DNA from: Oncomelania hupensis
Taxonomy: Eukaryota > Mollusca > Gastropoda > Littorinimorpha > Pomatiopsidae
Length of the DNA stretch: 64,000 bases
NCBI GenBank assembly: GCA_036898135.1
Contig: CM072525.1
Location: 50,128,015-50,192,014, forward strand
Reading direction: 5' to 3'
This document shows, piece by piece, positions 50,590-63,309 of this stretch. Every line of letters starts with the position of its first letter. The first letter of the stretch is position 1. A model generated the notes under the pieces. The model ran no database searches. It had not been told where the DNA came from and saw only the letters and a list, made by a program, of their open reading frames with translations. A program made the position numbers and the translations under genes.

Positions 50590-50895
50590 CTTCATCATCA
50601 TCATCTTCTTCTTCTTCTTCTTCTTCTTCTCCTCCTCCTTCTTTTCCTCTTCCTCGTCTTCTGCTTCTTTTTTTTTCTTCTTTGGTTTATTTTCTTCTTC
50701 TTGTTCTTCGGCATATTTTCTTTCTCATCTTCTTCTTTTTTTATTGTGCTACACTAGCGTTATCATAAGTATGGCAGTGACAACGATTATTACGACGATG
50801 ACTGTGATGGTTATGACGACGGCGACAATGATGCTGATGATGATGACGACGACGATGATGATGATGATGATGACGACGACGATGATGATGATGAT
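50590..50895. repeat. TTC-rich and GAT/GAC-rich simple sequence
   Basis: TTC/TCC-rich tract at 50590-50745 and GAT/GAC-rich tract at 50780-50895. ORFs through these are low complexity. Confidence 0.9.
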
Positions 50896-50919
50896 TACCT
50901 TATCCGAATGTTCTTATTA

Positions 50920-51534
50920 GACAATCTTCTTCAGCTCTGACCATAAGCATAATGAGTTAGTCGTCAGTTTTAAACAGTCCGCTGTTCTCCTGAAGTGGTT
51001 TCATTTTCCTATGTTCAGAAATTAGTCATCGGCTTTTCTTCCTTAAAAACAAAGAAAGAGCTTCATTATTTCATAATAAATTCATAACTAATTTCTTAAT
51101 TTTTATTGCAAGCTTTATAAAATTACAACCGGACTGATTTTGATTTTTTTTCCCAAGTTAATATTATAAAACCACTCAACATTTTGTATTCTCGGCCTCT
51201 GCTCTTTCTCAAAGGTCGAGGTCACTGAAGTCATTTTATTATAAAAACGTTTTGCACTTTATCTCAGAATTGGCTGACCTGATTTGATCATATTTTTACT
51301 TGCAGGCAGGCCCATCATTCCATGCTTTGTTGCTTCTTTGCAACAGAACCCAGTCACAACAATCGCCACAAAAAATAACGCTTTTTCGGCCATGTGTGCG
51401 AGTGTCTGGAAATACATTAGAATGGCTTGCCAGCTTCTCCTCCTTCCTTCTATGTCTTTCTTCTGTGTGTATGTTTATCTGTTTCTCTCTGTCTCTCTCT
51501 CTCTCTCTGTCTCCGTCTCTCTCAGTTTCGCATT
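50920..51534 (+). repeat. Dispersed repeat copy and unassigned flank
   Basis: CTCAAAGGTCGAGGTCACTG (near 51209) through GCCATGTGTGCGAGTGTCTG is paralogous to 43.17-43.21 and 45.06-45.16 kb. 50.92-51.17 kb is unassigned. TC-rich repeats lie at 51485-51525. Confidence 0.45.
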
Positions 51535-51747
51535 AATTATTGTTAGTTTCCTTGTTACGAAGTTAGTTATTTAATATCTTTTACTTTAATTTTCAATCTA
51601 AGTTTGTCTATGCCTGAATGCAGATGTATGAGTAAACTAAATGTGTGAGTGACTGAAAGAAGGACCGATTATAAGATTAGCAAATAAATGATAAAACCAC
51701 TTTCTTCTCGTAATAAAATATTGAATCTGAATCTGAATCTGAATCTG

Positions 51748-51751
<4 letters not shown>
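51535..51751 (+). mobile_element. CR1/L2-type LINE 3' UTR with GAATCT tail
   Basis: GTTAGTTTCCTTGTTACGAA through GTGTGAGTGACTGAAAGAAG and AAGATTAGCAAAT matches the 3' UTR of the LINE ending at 53420. It ends in four GAATCT units and then a TC array at 51752. Only the UTR remains. Confidence 0.85.

Positions 51752-51800
<49 letters not shown>
51752..51800 (+). repeat. TC microsatellite at a LINE tail
   Basis: TC array starting at the last GAATCT unit of the LINE tail. Confidence 0.95.
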
Positions 51801-51803
<3 letters not shown>

Positions 51804-51835
51804 CCATATACTTAAAATCTCTCCCATATACTTAA

Positions 51836-52501
<666 letters not shown>

Positions 52502-52518
52502 TTCTCTCTCTCTCTCTC

Positions 52519-53418
52519 TGGATGGGGTGTATTATTATCAAGATTTTACATGGCACTCCCATATAAATAATATATGTAAGAAGTTATCCAAAAATCTCTT
52601 TCTTCTTGCTAAACTAAAACCTTACATTGAATCTTCTGCCAGAAACATTTTCTTCCAAGCCCATTGTCTATCACATATCAACTATGCCTCTGTGGTATGG
52701 TCTAATGCTTCAGCAAATCAACTAAAAAGACTTAATCATCTGCATAGACGTGGGATTAGATTAATCTCAGATAATCGACAATTAACAACAGATGAAAAAT
52801 TAACAGATCTTAAAATACTGCCTTTACAAACACAATTCAAGTATAATTTAGCCATACAGATGTTTAAAGTAAAAAATAATATAGCGCCTTCTTACTTAAG
52901 TGATCAACTAATGTCATTTCCTACACAATACCATTCTGAAAACTACGGACTTCCAAAACCACGAATTGACATTTTTAAATCTAGCTTCTCTTTTAAAGGC
53001 CCCCTGTTATGGAACACTCTTTCTTTAGAACTAAAAAAAATGCACATCGTTAAACAGCTTCAAGTACAAGAGTTACAACATATTTCTTAATAATTTCAAA
53101 AATAATACATTCTAGCATGCATCAATTGATTTTCCTCTTTTCATCCCCCCCCTCTCTTCCCACTCAGTCCGTCAAGCCCCTCTCTCTCTTTATTAAATTA
53201 AATGGTTCCAGTTAAATATGTTATATTTGGTATTGTTAGTTTCCTTGTTACGAAGTTAGCTTGTTTATTTCAAATCAATGTTTGTCTTTCCATGAATGCG
53301 GATGAATGATTAAAGTAAATGTGTGAGTGATTGAAAGAAGGACTGATTGTAAGATTAGCAAATTAATGCTAAAATCATTTTCTTCTTGTATTAAACTATT
53401 GAATCTGAATCTGAATCT

Positions 53419-53420
<2 letters not shown>
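52519..53420 (+). mobile_element. CR1/L2-type LINE, post-RT region, 187-aa ORF and 3' UTR
   Basis: The ORF 52527-53090 encodes WHSHINNICKKLSKNLFLLA, FFQAHCLSHINYASVVWSNA, LNHLHRRGIRLI and FKSSFSFKGPLLWNTLSL, the region following the RT palm of CR1/L2-type LINEs. A frameshift in an A-run at about 53033-53040 displaces the last 30 or so residues, which continue in another frame to a TAG near 53114. The 3' UTR ends in GAATCT units (53400-53420). 5' truncated at a TC tract. Confidence 0.9.
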
Positions 53421-53492
<72 letters not shown>

Positions 53493-53500
53493 CTCTCTCT
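53421..53500 (+). repeat. TC microsatellite at a LINE tail
   Basis: TC array starting at the GAATCT tail, parallel to that at 51752. Confidence 0.95.
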
Positions 53501-53689
53501 CAATTAACCAAACCAAAGGTAAGGTATTCCGTTTCTATACATCAATAAAGGGTCTAGTTTCAAGATCCTTTTTCAAACACATTTTCATGCAGGTAGAAAT
53601 ACACTGCTTTATACTTTCAAAAGGAATTTATATCGTTTTTGTTTAGGGTTTCCGGACATTGTCCGTAACCTTGACCTTAACTCTGACAC

Positions 53690-55310
53690 TAACCCAAACA
53701 CTAACCAAGAGCTGCTCAAAGCACTGGCCGATATCTCGAGCCGCCCGAGACGCCCACTTGCAACGTTGGGCGAATAGTCTGATGCCTATAGAGCCTAACA
53801 TTTGGGCGAATAGTCTGATGCCTATAGAGCCTAATCCTGGGTGAATAGTCTGATGCCTATACAGCCTAATCCTGGGCGAATAGTCTGATGCCTATACAGC
53901 CTAATCCTGGGCGAATAGTCTGATGCCTATAGAGCCTAATCCTGGGCGAATAGTCTGATGCCTATAGAGCCTAATCCTGGGCGAATAGTCTGATGCCTAT
54001 AGAGCCTAATCCTGGGCGAATAGTCTGATGCTATACAGCCTAATCCTGGGCGAATAGTCTGATGCTATAGAGCCTTATCCTAGACGAATAGTCTGATGCT
54101 ATAGAGCCTTATCCTAGACGAATAGTCTGATGCTATAGAGCCTTATCCTAGACGAATAGTCTGATGCTATAGAGCCTAATCCTAGACGAATAGTCTGATG
54201 CTATAGAGCCTAATCCTGGGCGAATAGTCTGATGCTATAGAGCCTAATCCTGGGCGAATAGTCTGATGCTATAGACCCTAATCCTGGGCGAATAGTCTGA
54301 TGCTATAGAGCCTAATCCTGGGCGAATAGTCTGATGCTATAGAGCCTAATCCTGGGCGAATAGTCTGATGCCTATACAGCCTAATCCTGGGCGAATAGTC
54401 TGATGCTATAGAGCCTAATCCTGGGCGAATAGTCTGATGTCTATTCAGCCTAATCCTGGGCGAATAGTCTGATGCCTATACAGCCTAATCCTGGGCGAAT
54501 AGTCTGATGCTATAGAGCCTAATCCTGGGCGAATAGTCTTATGCCTATACAGCCTAATCCTGGGCGAATAGTCTGATGCCTATATAGCCTAATCCTGGGC
54601 GAATAGTCTGATGCCTATACAGCCTAATCCAGGGCGAATAGTCTGATGTCTATTCAGCCTAATCCTGGGCGAATAGTCTGATGCCTATACAGCCTAATCC
54701 TGTGCGAATAGTCAGATGCCTATACAGCCTAATCCTGTGCGAATAGTCTGATGCCTATACAGCCTAATCCTGGACGAATAGTCTGATGCCTATACAGCCT
54801 AATCCTGGGCGAATAGTCAGATGCCTATACAGCCTAATCCTGTGCGAATAGTCAGATGCCTATACAGCCTAATCCTGGGCGAATAGTCTGATGCCTATAC
54901 AGCCTAATCCTGTGCGAATAGTCAGATGCCTATACAGCCTAATCCTGGGCGAATAGTCTGATGCCTATACAGCCTAATCCTGGGCGAATAGTCAGATGCC
55001 TATACAGCCTAATCCTGGCCGAATAGTCTGATGCCTATACAGCCTAATCCTGGGCGACCGAGTATGGCTTGTAACCCCTGTGGAAGCGTGTTAGCGAAAT
55101 GCATGTATAGACAATCCTTTAATCTGCTGTGTTTTACGTCCTTCAACCCTCTTACTTGTCTTTCCAGTGTGGGGGGAGAAGGGGCCCGTTGCTTGCTGAG
55201 TGTATTCGAGTCGCCAGCTGCACCCATGAGAGTCATGATGTCTAAAGTCTGAAATGCGTGTGTGCACAGATTAGACTTCTGTTTATACTCTCATCCGAAG
55301 GAGTATTTGA
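53690..55310 (-). mobile_element. SINE-A copy blown up by an internal 35-bp minisatellite
   Basis: The left edge (GAGCTGCTCAAAGCACTGGC to GCCGCCCGAGACGCCCACTT) is the SINE-A body. The right edge (GTGTGCACAGATTAGACTTC to CTCTCATCCGAAGGAG) is the next block towards the tRNA head. In a normal copy about 100 bp separate these; here more than 1.4 kb does, almost all minisatellite. Confidence 0.75.
53774..55056 (+). repeat. 34-35-bp minisatellite, about 37 copies
   Basis: The unit is GGGCGAATAGTCTGATGCCT plus ATACAGCCTAATCCT, with 34-bp (GATGCTATAG) and 35-bp (GATGCCTATA) forms in blocks. It corresponds to the SINE-A stretch GGGCGCATAGTCTGACG..CAATCCTGG. Confidence 0.96.
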
Positions 55311-56260
55311 TAGCAAGCAGCTAGAATGGATGTTTACCAAAGTTTTCCTTAGTAGAAAGCAGAGCAGGGGGAAACCGCTCAACGAGCGATGGCTGACTGG
55401 GGTCCTGTTGCAGCAGCATCTCATTGTTATCGATTTGTTATCCTCACATCACACCCAGACAACTCCTGTTTAAAGGATCAAGCTGCAAGCGCCACGAGTA
55501 TAGTCCCTTGTCTTAATTTAAGATAATCTTCAGGTCGACATAAGAGCAATTTAGAATACACATACTCATCAGCTAATCAAATTACGTTGCAGTCAATATT
55601 CGTCCGTTTTTTGCCAGCTGATTTACAAACTATAAATTCTATTGATAACCTAGGTTTTGATGTGAGCGTTAGCTTAGCAAAAGCTTTAATTGATTGTCCA
55701 GAGCTCGCTCGGATTATTTGATTAGATTTTATTTTTATTCCTTTATTTTATTTTTTAAAATTTATTATTATTATTTTATAATTTTACATTTATTGTGGTG
55801 GTGTGTGTGCATGCGTGCGTTTACGTGCGTGAGTGCGTGCGAGTGTACGTCTTATCATTTCTATGAAGAAAACTTTAATAAAACAACCAACCCCTAAGTC
55901 ACGTGAAGTCGACAAATCTGTATTCCACATAAATACAGAAAATTGTTGTTGCCAACGGCACGCGGACGTCTCTCAAAGCAAGAAATAATTCAGAAAGAAC
56001 AAAAAATTTATTTTCAAAAACAACAGTTTCATGATATAGTTCCACTATATTAGAAAAAGACAATAAAACCAAAATATTAGAATACAATTTTTAAAATTAC
56101 GCCTTTATTTAAAAAAAAAAAAAGCTTCCTTACGGTGAAACAAATAAAAAATGAATCACATACATAGACATAATATCAGACAAAAAGGAGAAAAAAACAG
56201 CAAAGAAATGTTTTAATTTCCAATTTTTATTAAAATATTTGTTGTATTCAAGGATTGTCA
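55311..56260. other. No recognised feature
   Basis: AT-rich sequence with short ORFs only. A GTGCGTG-type stretch lies at 55800-55850. Confidence 0.45.
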
Positions 56261-56261
56261 G

Positions 56262-57035
56262 TGCTTAAAGCTGTTATTTGCCTTTAGGATAGGATATACT
56301 CAAACTAGTGCTATTGCTTATAGCTATCCCTTGCCTTTACCATAGGATATACTCAAACTAACTACTGCTATTGCTTATAGCTATCCCTTGCCTTTAGGAT
56401 AGGATATACTCAAACTAAATACTGCTAGTGCTTATAGCTATCCCTTGCCTTTAGGATAGGATATACTCAAACTAACTACTGCCATTGCTTATAGCTATCC
56501 CTTGCCTTTAGGATAGGATATACTCAAACTAACTACTGATATTGCTTATAGCTATCCCTTGCCTTTAGGATAGGATATACTCAAACTAACTACTGCTATT
56601 GCTTATAGCTTTCCATTGCCTTTAGGATAGGATATACTCAAACTAACTACTGCCATTGCTTATAGCTATCCCTTGCCTTTAGGATAGGATATACTCAAAC
56701 TAACTACTGCCATTGCTTACAGCTATCCCTTGCCTTCAGGATAGGATATACTCTTAACTACTGCCATTGCTTACAGCAATCCATTGCCTTCAGGATAGGA
56801 TATACTCTAACTAACTACTGCCATTGCTTACAGCTATCCCTTGCCTTCAGAATAGGATATACTCAAACTAACTACTGCCATTGCTTATAGCTATCCCTTG
56901 CCTTCAGGATAGGATATACTCAAATTAACTACTGCTATTGCTTATAGTTGTTCCTTGTCTTTAGGACATAATAACTAACTACTGCCATTGCTTATAGCTG
57001 TTCCTTGGCTTTTTGATAGGATATGCTCAAACTAA
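56262..57035 (+). repeat. 57-bp minisatellite, about 13-14 copies
   Basis: The unit is CCTTTAGGATAGGATATACT, CAAACTAACTACTGCTATTG and CTTATAGCTATCCCTTG. Right-hand copies carry shared variants (CTTCAGGATAGG, TTACAGC) and small deletions. AGGATAGGATA inside the unit resembles the RTE-like tail, but no other part of the LINE is present. Confidence 0.93.
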
Positions 57036-57115
57036 CTTCAGGCCTCAGGCCGTTTTAAAGTGGATCTCGCTTTTTTTTAAAGCAAATTTAGGTTAACCGT
57101 CGTTTATGGTACATG

Positions 57116-57370
57116 TCAGTGAAAGTTGTTACGGTAATGACGGCCGACAACCCCTTCATGCATATTTGCAGTGACGGGTAATACAAAAGGCAATGGATCA
57201 ATTCCTATTAAGACCATAAGCGATTTTTCAGGGTTGGTGACGTAAAAGTTAACATTCCAGGTTTTTCCGTTGAGTTTTCGATCGCTCTCGGCACTCTCCG
57301 GAAACATGAACTTTGCTAGTGGTGTATGGTGGCCGGAGCCGGGTTTTAAAGAAACGGGTACGCGTTTATT
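57116..57370 (-). other. Unidentified open frame
   Basis: The minus strand is open from about 57370 to a TGA at 57116 (roughly 85 codons, first ATG at 57307). It includes KRVPVSLKPGSGHH and KTWNVNFYVTNPEKSLMVLI. The composition looks protein-like rather than low complexity, but I recognise no domain and see no clear splice sites. It may be an exon, a decayed element or chance. Confidence 0.25.
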
Positions 57371-57459
57371 AGACTATAGTTTAGGTAAACACTTCAACTC
57401 ACGAAAGGTGTTTCCGACGCGTTGGAAGCCCTTTACTATTCGGCTCAACCATTCTCAAT

Positions 57460-59110
57460 GATATGGCGCTTCCACAACTTCCGCTGTTTGCCGAACTTAC
57501 CCACCACAGGAGGAATAAGACCTACACAAACCCACCCTATTTGTCTTCACATGAACATTCTTGCTGAACACGTACACGGAAATCAAAGTAAACAGTTGAT
57601 TAGTTTCATGTATACCAAATGTATATAGGCTTATAATGGGGGAAAAAAAAACTTTCAGCAGCCTTCCTCACTACAGCTTATAACATTTTACAAAAATAAA
57701 TAAAATAAATAAATAAATAAAAATAAAATAAAATAATGAAATACAAAAATAAATAAATAAAGCTAACGCAAAACATGAAATACCACATCAGAACACATAC
57801 ATACACATAAACACACACACATTCACACACACAACGACTATGACTGTGTTTTAAGTATTTTAAATATAACATGGACCTATTCTTGTTGCAGAGAACTGAA
57901 AACGGATATTTAGATTTTTTTTTCAGATATATGGATATGCATTTCCATGAAATTAAAATAAATACATCTTTCTACGTCCCTATTTCTACTAATGTAATGC
58001 CGAAACAGTTACAAATGATTGGTGTTCAATTTACCTTGATAATCGTGAGAGTGGGGAGGTTTTGACAAATAGGTCTTAATTATTTGTACACCAAATTTTG
58101 TCTGCGTAAAAAATATGGCGCTTTTTCCGTCTCATGCCTTTAGATAAAAGTAGTTACTTAAATAGTGCAAACTTCGGTCCCTAGTTTACACTAGCCAATA
58201 CGCGTTTTGTCCGATCTCCATCTTTGGCGATCTGGTGTTTGGAGATATCCTCTGGTCTTTACTAAGGCGTTTGTTTGTATGTGATAAGAGTGGTCCTGAT
58301 TTGGCTCGGAAGAGTCCGCTGGACCTAAAGCAATAACCATGTAATGTAAGGTGATAAAAGAAGTTTAGGGGGAGAGGGAGAGGAGGAGATGTATCCCAGA
58401 CAGCGACAGGAAGTGCTAGATACTCGACTCCTGTTCCATATTTTTGGTTGGTCCTATCTTGCGTGGATTCTCCGATCGGCATTTTATGACGCACCCCGCT
58501 TCCTCTAGTGGGAATAGGATTCCGGAGCTCAGGGTCGCGTCTGGGGACTGGACATAAAATTAGAAATGAGACCAGGTCACTGTTGTAGGGAAAAGAGAGA
58601 GAAAGCTAAGAGAAAGTCAAAGGCACGTGTTTTAATGTCCAACCCGGTCGCACGGACCGTGAAGAAATAGTTCGACAAACTTATTTCAGATTTGGGTTTT
58701 TATCCAACCATTGTTCCAAAACGCTTTGTACGTGTACTTGACCTTAAAACAAACGAAATTTAAAACTTGAAGCACAACTTGGCCAACTTCCAATAAGTCT
58801 CAAACAAGCCTTAACCAAGATCAATGAAAGAATAACAGCTGATTCCTGAGAAGAAAAAAAAAACGGCAGCAGAAATATTATAGTGAACAAGAATAAACGA
58901 TACAAAAGAATCAGATATTTTCAGTCCCAGATGCTTATTAAAACAATCTTGCCGGGTAAGAACGATCACATAGGTAGAATCAACTGTAGCATTATTGTAA
59001 TTAGGTAAGCAAGGTGTGTGCTTGTGTTCAAATAGAGTGACAACAACTATAACACTAATTGTTGTTGTTTTTTTAAACAAAACAACCTTGTTTCAAATAA
59101 TTAGTTTTGC
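57460..59110. other. Mostly unassigned; AAAT-rich tract at 57690-57770
   Basis: Apart from the R560 micro-copy at 58291 and simple AAAT repeats I see nothing I can name. Confidence 0.45.
58291..58350 (+). mobile_element. R560 micro-insertion (60 bp), 10-bp TSD
   Basis: GTGATAAGAG (58281-58290) and GTGATAAAAG (58351-58360) flank the family 3' end from GGTCCTGATTTGGCTCGGAA through GTCCGCTGGAC, CTAAAGCAATAACC and an ATGTAATG tail. Confidence 0.88.
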
Positions 59111-59119
59111 TCTGTCTGC

Positions 59120-59770
59120 ACTCGACTGAAGGCGTAATGTTTATATACATTTGACTACTATTACTAATGCAATGTTTATATACATTTGACTACTATTACT
59201 AATGCAATTTTTATATACATTTGTCTACTACTACTAATGCAATGTTTATATACATTTGACTACTATTACTAATGCAATGTTTATATACATTTGTCTACTA
59301 CTACTACTATTGCAATGTTTATATACATTTGTCTACTATTACTAATGCAATGTTTATATACATTTGACTACTAATAATGCAATGTTTATATACATTTGTC
59401 TACTAATAATGCAATGTTTATATACATTTGACTACTAATAATGCAATGTTTATATACATTTGACTACTAATAATGCAATGTTTATATACATTTGACTACT
59501 AATAATGCAATGTTTATATACATTTGACTACTAATAATGCAATGTTTATATACATTTGACTACTAATAATGCAATGTTTATATACATTTGACTACTAATA
59601 ATGCAATGTTTATATACATTTGACTACTACTACTTCTATTGCAATGTTTATATACATTTGTCTACTACTACTAATGCAATGTTTATATACATTTGACTAC
59701 TACTACTACTACTAATGCAATGTTTATATACATTTGACTATTACTAATGCAATGTTTATATACATTTCAA
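59120..59770 (+). repeat. 32-38-bp minisatellite, about 19 copies
   Basis: A constant core (AATGCAATGTTTATATACAT and TTGACTAC or TTGTCTAC) is followed by a variable CTA/TTA trinucleotide stretch, so unit length changes in steps of three. A run of exact 32-bp units lies in the middle (about 59360-59610). Confidence 0.93.
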
Positions 59771-59855
59771 TATTATTGTCATTACTACTACTGCTACTAC
59801 TACTACTCCTGCTGCTGCTGCTATTACTACTTCTACCACCCACTATTACTACTAC

Positions 59856-59859
<4 letters not shown>

Positions 59860-59930
<71 letters not shown>
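59860..59930. repeat. AAT microsatellite
   Basis: AAT array of about 70 bp preceded by CTA/CTG trinucleotides. Confidence 0.97.
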
Positions 59931-59932
<2 letters not shown>

Positions 59933-59939
59933 ATACTAC

Positions 59940-61090
59940 CTACGCGCTTTTTAAATCTATAAATCATTGTCGATCTGTACCAAGAAACACGCTCGCATTT
60001 TACACACTCTTACATTCACATCACACACACACAATTGTGGTGTAAAGGCAGGGAGAATATGCTTTTTTGTTGGAAGCTTTTGGCACTGGATACACGTAAC
60101 AATCAATACAATACAAGATTATTGCTTTAGGTCCAGCGAACACGTAACTATCACCTAAGAAAGAAGAAGAAGAAGTAGAAAAAGAAGAAGATGATGATTA
60201 TGATGATGATGATGACGACGACGATGAGGATGATTATGTTGATGATGATGATCATGATGATCATGATCATGATGAGTGATGACGAAGACGAAGACTGTGA
60301 CGACGGCTACGGCAAGTAGAAAAAGAAGGACAATGTATCTGGGAACCGTCCAAACTGTCGAATCGGGCAACAATAGGAACGTGTGTCCTTAATTCCCTGG
60401 CATAAAAGGAGGCGAAATTTTAGTGTGCAACATAAAACGGTGAATGGAGCCCTGTCTAAAGCGAAAAGAGGATGCGCTCCGTGCCGGTCTAACCTTTCTT
60501 CTACCCTCGCTCTCTCCCCTACACCATGACCCCCTAATTCAAAACAAAGAATACTTAATTTGATGAGCTGGAATCTGAAACGCAGATGAGTCCAAGGGAA
60601 GATGGCTCTAAACCCTTTCTACGAAGTCTGTTTCTTTTAAGTGTGTTTTTTTTTTGGAGGGGGTATTGATAACACCGAACCCCACGATACGAAACTCCGT
60701 TCACACTCTTGAGTCACACTCTTACTTCCTGTTGGTAAATTTAAGTTAATCAGTTATTCGCAGTTTCTTAGCCACGTCATCACGGTCGGAAAACGTTTCA
60801 GTAGTGATTGAAAGCGGGTTAGGCTACACCACTAAAGGGTCATCCCCAAAGACGGCTGGTCCAATATTTCTTTCACGAATGGCTAACTAGTGCCTACCAT
60901 TAAATTTAGTCCACGGGACAGAAGATGCACACTGTCAAATAAATTTGCTGAGAATGGATAACTGTGCAAACTTTGCCCACCTCCAAACCCCAGCCCCGAA
61001 CTGTTTTTATAATTATTGAAGAAGGAAATATTAAATACACTATATGAATTAGGGTGTCGGTCTGCTTTTTACTGTGTCTTGTTGTATTAT
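59940..61090. other. Unassigned; GAA/GAT-rich tract at 60160-60300
   Basis: Trinucleotide-rich sequence at 60160-60300. Otherwise only short ORFs without domains. Confidence 0.45.
60101..60139 (-). mobile_element. R560 micro-insertion (39 bp), 9-bp TSD
   Basis: ACACGTAAC flanks it at 60092-60100 and 60140-60148. It contains ATTGCTTTAGGTCCAGCG and an ATACA-type tail. The hairpin itself is cut in half by the 5' truncation. Confidence 0.85.
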
Positions 61091-61104
61091 CTAGTACTGA
61101 AGGT

Positions 61105-61674
61105 TGGAGTGCCGGGGGTTTCAGTATAAATAGTATCCCCACTTTCTGTACATTTAGTGCTTTAAATTCCCACTGTCGCTGTCTTTCTCATTTGCTCTTT
61201 CTCATTCCTGCTCTTTTCTATCAATCTGCTATACTATCGTCTTCTTCGCTAGACCAGTCTCCTACCTTTTTTCTTGAAAACTCTTCCGGGACAAGACTCC
61301 TTGTTTGTGTATGAGGTCTGTTGGATCAGCTTGGGAATATTGGACGCTTTCTGCCAGGTGGTCACTAGGGCTTCCTATGATGCTATTATTTAGCAATGTA
61401 GGCATTTTATATGTATGTGTTTTGTTGATAATTTATAATGATGTTTGTATTCTATTTTGTTTTTGTAAACGGGGGTTCGATAAGTTGTGGTGAAGCCTCA
61501 GCCGTCCCCTGCGTGGGATGACTTTATTGTAAAGTGACTGGCTGGTGGAGAGCTTTCGGTTTTACCACTAGGGTTGTTTCAGCAGATCTTTTATGCGGAT
61601 CGGGGGTTGTCCGGTCCTGATTTGGCTCGGAAGAGTCCGCTGGACCTAAAGCAATAATAATGTAATGTAATGTA
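61105..61674 (+). mobile_element. R560 retroposon, full length, 9-bp TSD
   Basis: ACTGAAGGT flanks it at 61096-61104 and 61675-61683. TATAAATAGTATCCCC near the 5' end, the GTAAACGGGGG block, the 3' hairpin GTCCGCTGGAC, CTAAAGCAATAATAA and a TAATG tail are all intact. Confidence 0.95.
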
Positions 61675-61788
61675 ACTGAAGGTGGCGCTGGGAAAACAAC
61701 GCGTAACGTGATATTGCTCAAGTCGACTTCAACTTCAAGTTACAATGAGATTATCCTAGAATGTCCCACTAGAATATGTTTCACCAGT

Positions 61789-62510
61789 CCTATCCTATCC
61801 TATATCGTATCCCGTAACTCTAAGGTCGCTGAGGCACAACAGATGATCGTTTAACCAGCGTACTCCATCTTTCTCTTTCCTCAGCAACCCTCATGGCTTC
61901 GCTCAGTGTCAAGCCAGTCCATTCTCGAATGTTGTCCTCCCACCTCTTTTTCTGTCTCCCTTTTCTTCTTCCTCCTTGCACCGTGCCTTGCAGGATGGTC
62001 TTTGCAAAGCCTGATGCTCTGCTGACGTGGCCATACCATCGGAGTTTTCGTTTCTTCACCACTGTGTGCATGTCATCGTGTTGTCCAATGGCTTGTGCGA
62101 TGGTCTGTCGGAATTCGTTGTTAGTGATTTGCTGGATAAGGAAAATGCCCAGAAGTCTTATGTAGCACCTCATCTCCATGCTTTGTATTCTTCGTTGTAG
62201 ATCTGCTGTGTGGATCCATATTTCGCAAGCGTATAGGAAGATGGAGATGACAAGGGAGCGCAGCAGCCTTACCTTGGTATGTAGACTGATGGTCCTGCCT
62301 TTCCAAGTGGGCTTCAACCTTGTCAGGGCAGCAGTTGTTTGAGCGATCCTGGAGAGGACTTCTTCATGCAATGGCTCCTAAATATTTGAAGCTATGCACT
62401 GTGTTGAGGGACTAGCCTTGGACTTTGATGTCCATGTGTTGCCATTGATGTAGTTGGTCATCACATTGCTCTTCTGTGCACTTATTTCCGTTCCATATGC
62501 CATAAGTACT
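61789..62510 (-). mobile_element. RTE-like LINE copy
   Basis: A minus-strand ORF of 183 aa covers VLSRIAQTTAALTRLKPTWK, SIFLYACEIWIHTADLQRR, LRWYGHVSRASGFAK and KKRWEDNIREWTGL. The part towards 62510 (KTKMM-type region) is frameshifted and has a deletion near 62363. The tail is CCTATCC-type with one variant unit. Confidence 0.92.
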
Positions 62511-62734
62511 GGCAAATATTGATTCCGTCTTTATTTTAATTTGTAAATAATATTGGATCAAAAAACGTCATAAGCTTCAGTTTAGGCAAGATCTTTAGGA
62601 CGAATCTGTTTTGTGTATTGCAAATGGCGACCGTTTGGTAACGCTGCTGGAGGGAAGGGGGCATGGGGTTGCCATACTGACCAATCCTCTATTACTGACG
62701 GTTCAATTTTATTCTGCCCCACCGCCTTAGGTCA

Positions 62735-62965
62735 GTGGCAGAGGGTTGGCCTGGCACACCGATGACCCAGGATCCAATCCAGTGGTGGGTAAGATAAAAG
62801 TGGCCATGTTTCCCTGTCCATCCTAGCAGCATGATAGCTCTGGTGGTTCAGTGTTGATTTAGTTTCCTATCCCCTCTTCCTTGAGAAGGTTATCCCCGCC
62901 TGCCGGATCGCCCATGGCGGCTGTGGACGTTACACTTCAATGTTCAGTCATTCATGCCTTCATTT
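62735..62965 (+). mobile_element. tRNA-derived SINE
   Basis: TGGCAGAGGGT (62735-62745) fits the A box but for the last base. GGATCCAATCC (62770-62780) is a weak B box. The body ends GGACGTTACACTTCAATGTT and TCAGTCATTCAT. It directly precedes a SINE-B copy. Confidence 0.5.
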
Positions 62966-62975
62966 GGATCATGAG

Positions 62976-63138
62976 GTAAAATGTAAAGGTAAAGATAGTC
63001 CCATAGCCTTGTGGCCGTAGGGGAGCGTGATGTTGGAGATGACACTTATCTTGGGCCAGCGTAATGAGGGTGATGCCCATCTCTCTAAACTTGCGACACA
63101 GTAGCGAGTGCTCCAACCACTGCGCTATCCGACACCCC
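62976..63138 (-). mobile_element. SINE-B, internally deleted, 12-bp TSD
   Basis: TTGGATCATGAG flanks it at 62964-62975 and 63139-63150. Its ends match the 28241-28533 copy, but about 130-170 bp including the 5S-like block is missing between CCATCTCTCT and ACTTGCGACAC. The A-box head (TAGCGCAGTGG on the minus strand) and GTAAA-type tail are kept. Confidence 0.88.
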
Positions 63139-63309
63139 TTGGATCATGAGTGTCTGCCAATTAGGTTTATTACATTATGTACCAGAATCTGTTTTAGTTA
63201 CACAAAAATTGTTTCCAATAATCTATGAATATTTTAATGATAATGTGCATAATGTGAATCAATGTGAATAAACAGCATTGGCGAGAGAAGCTTACATTTT
63301 ATTTATCAT

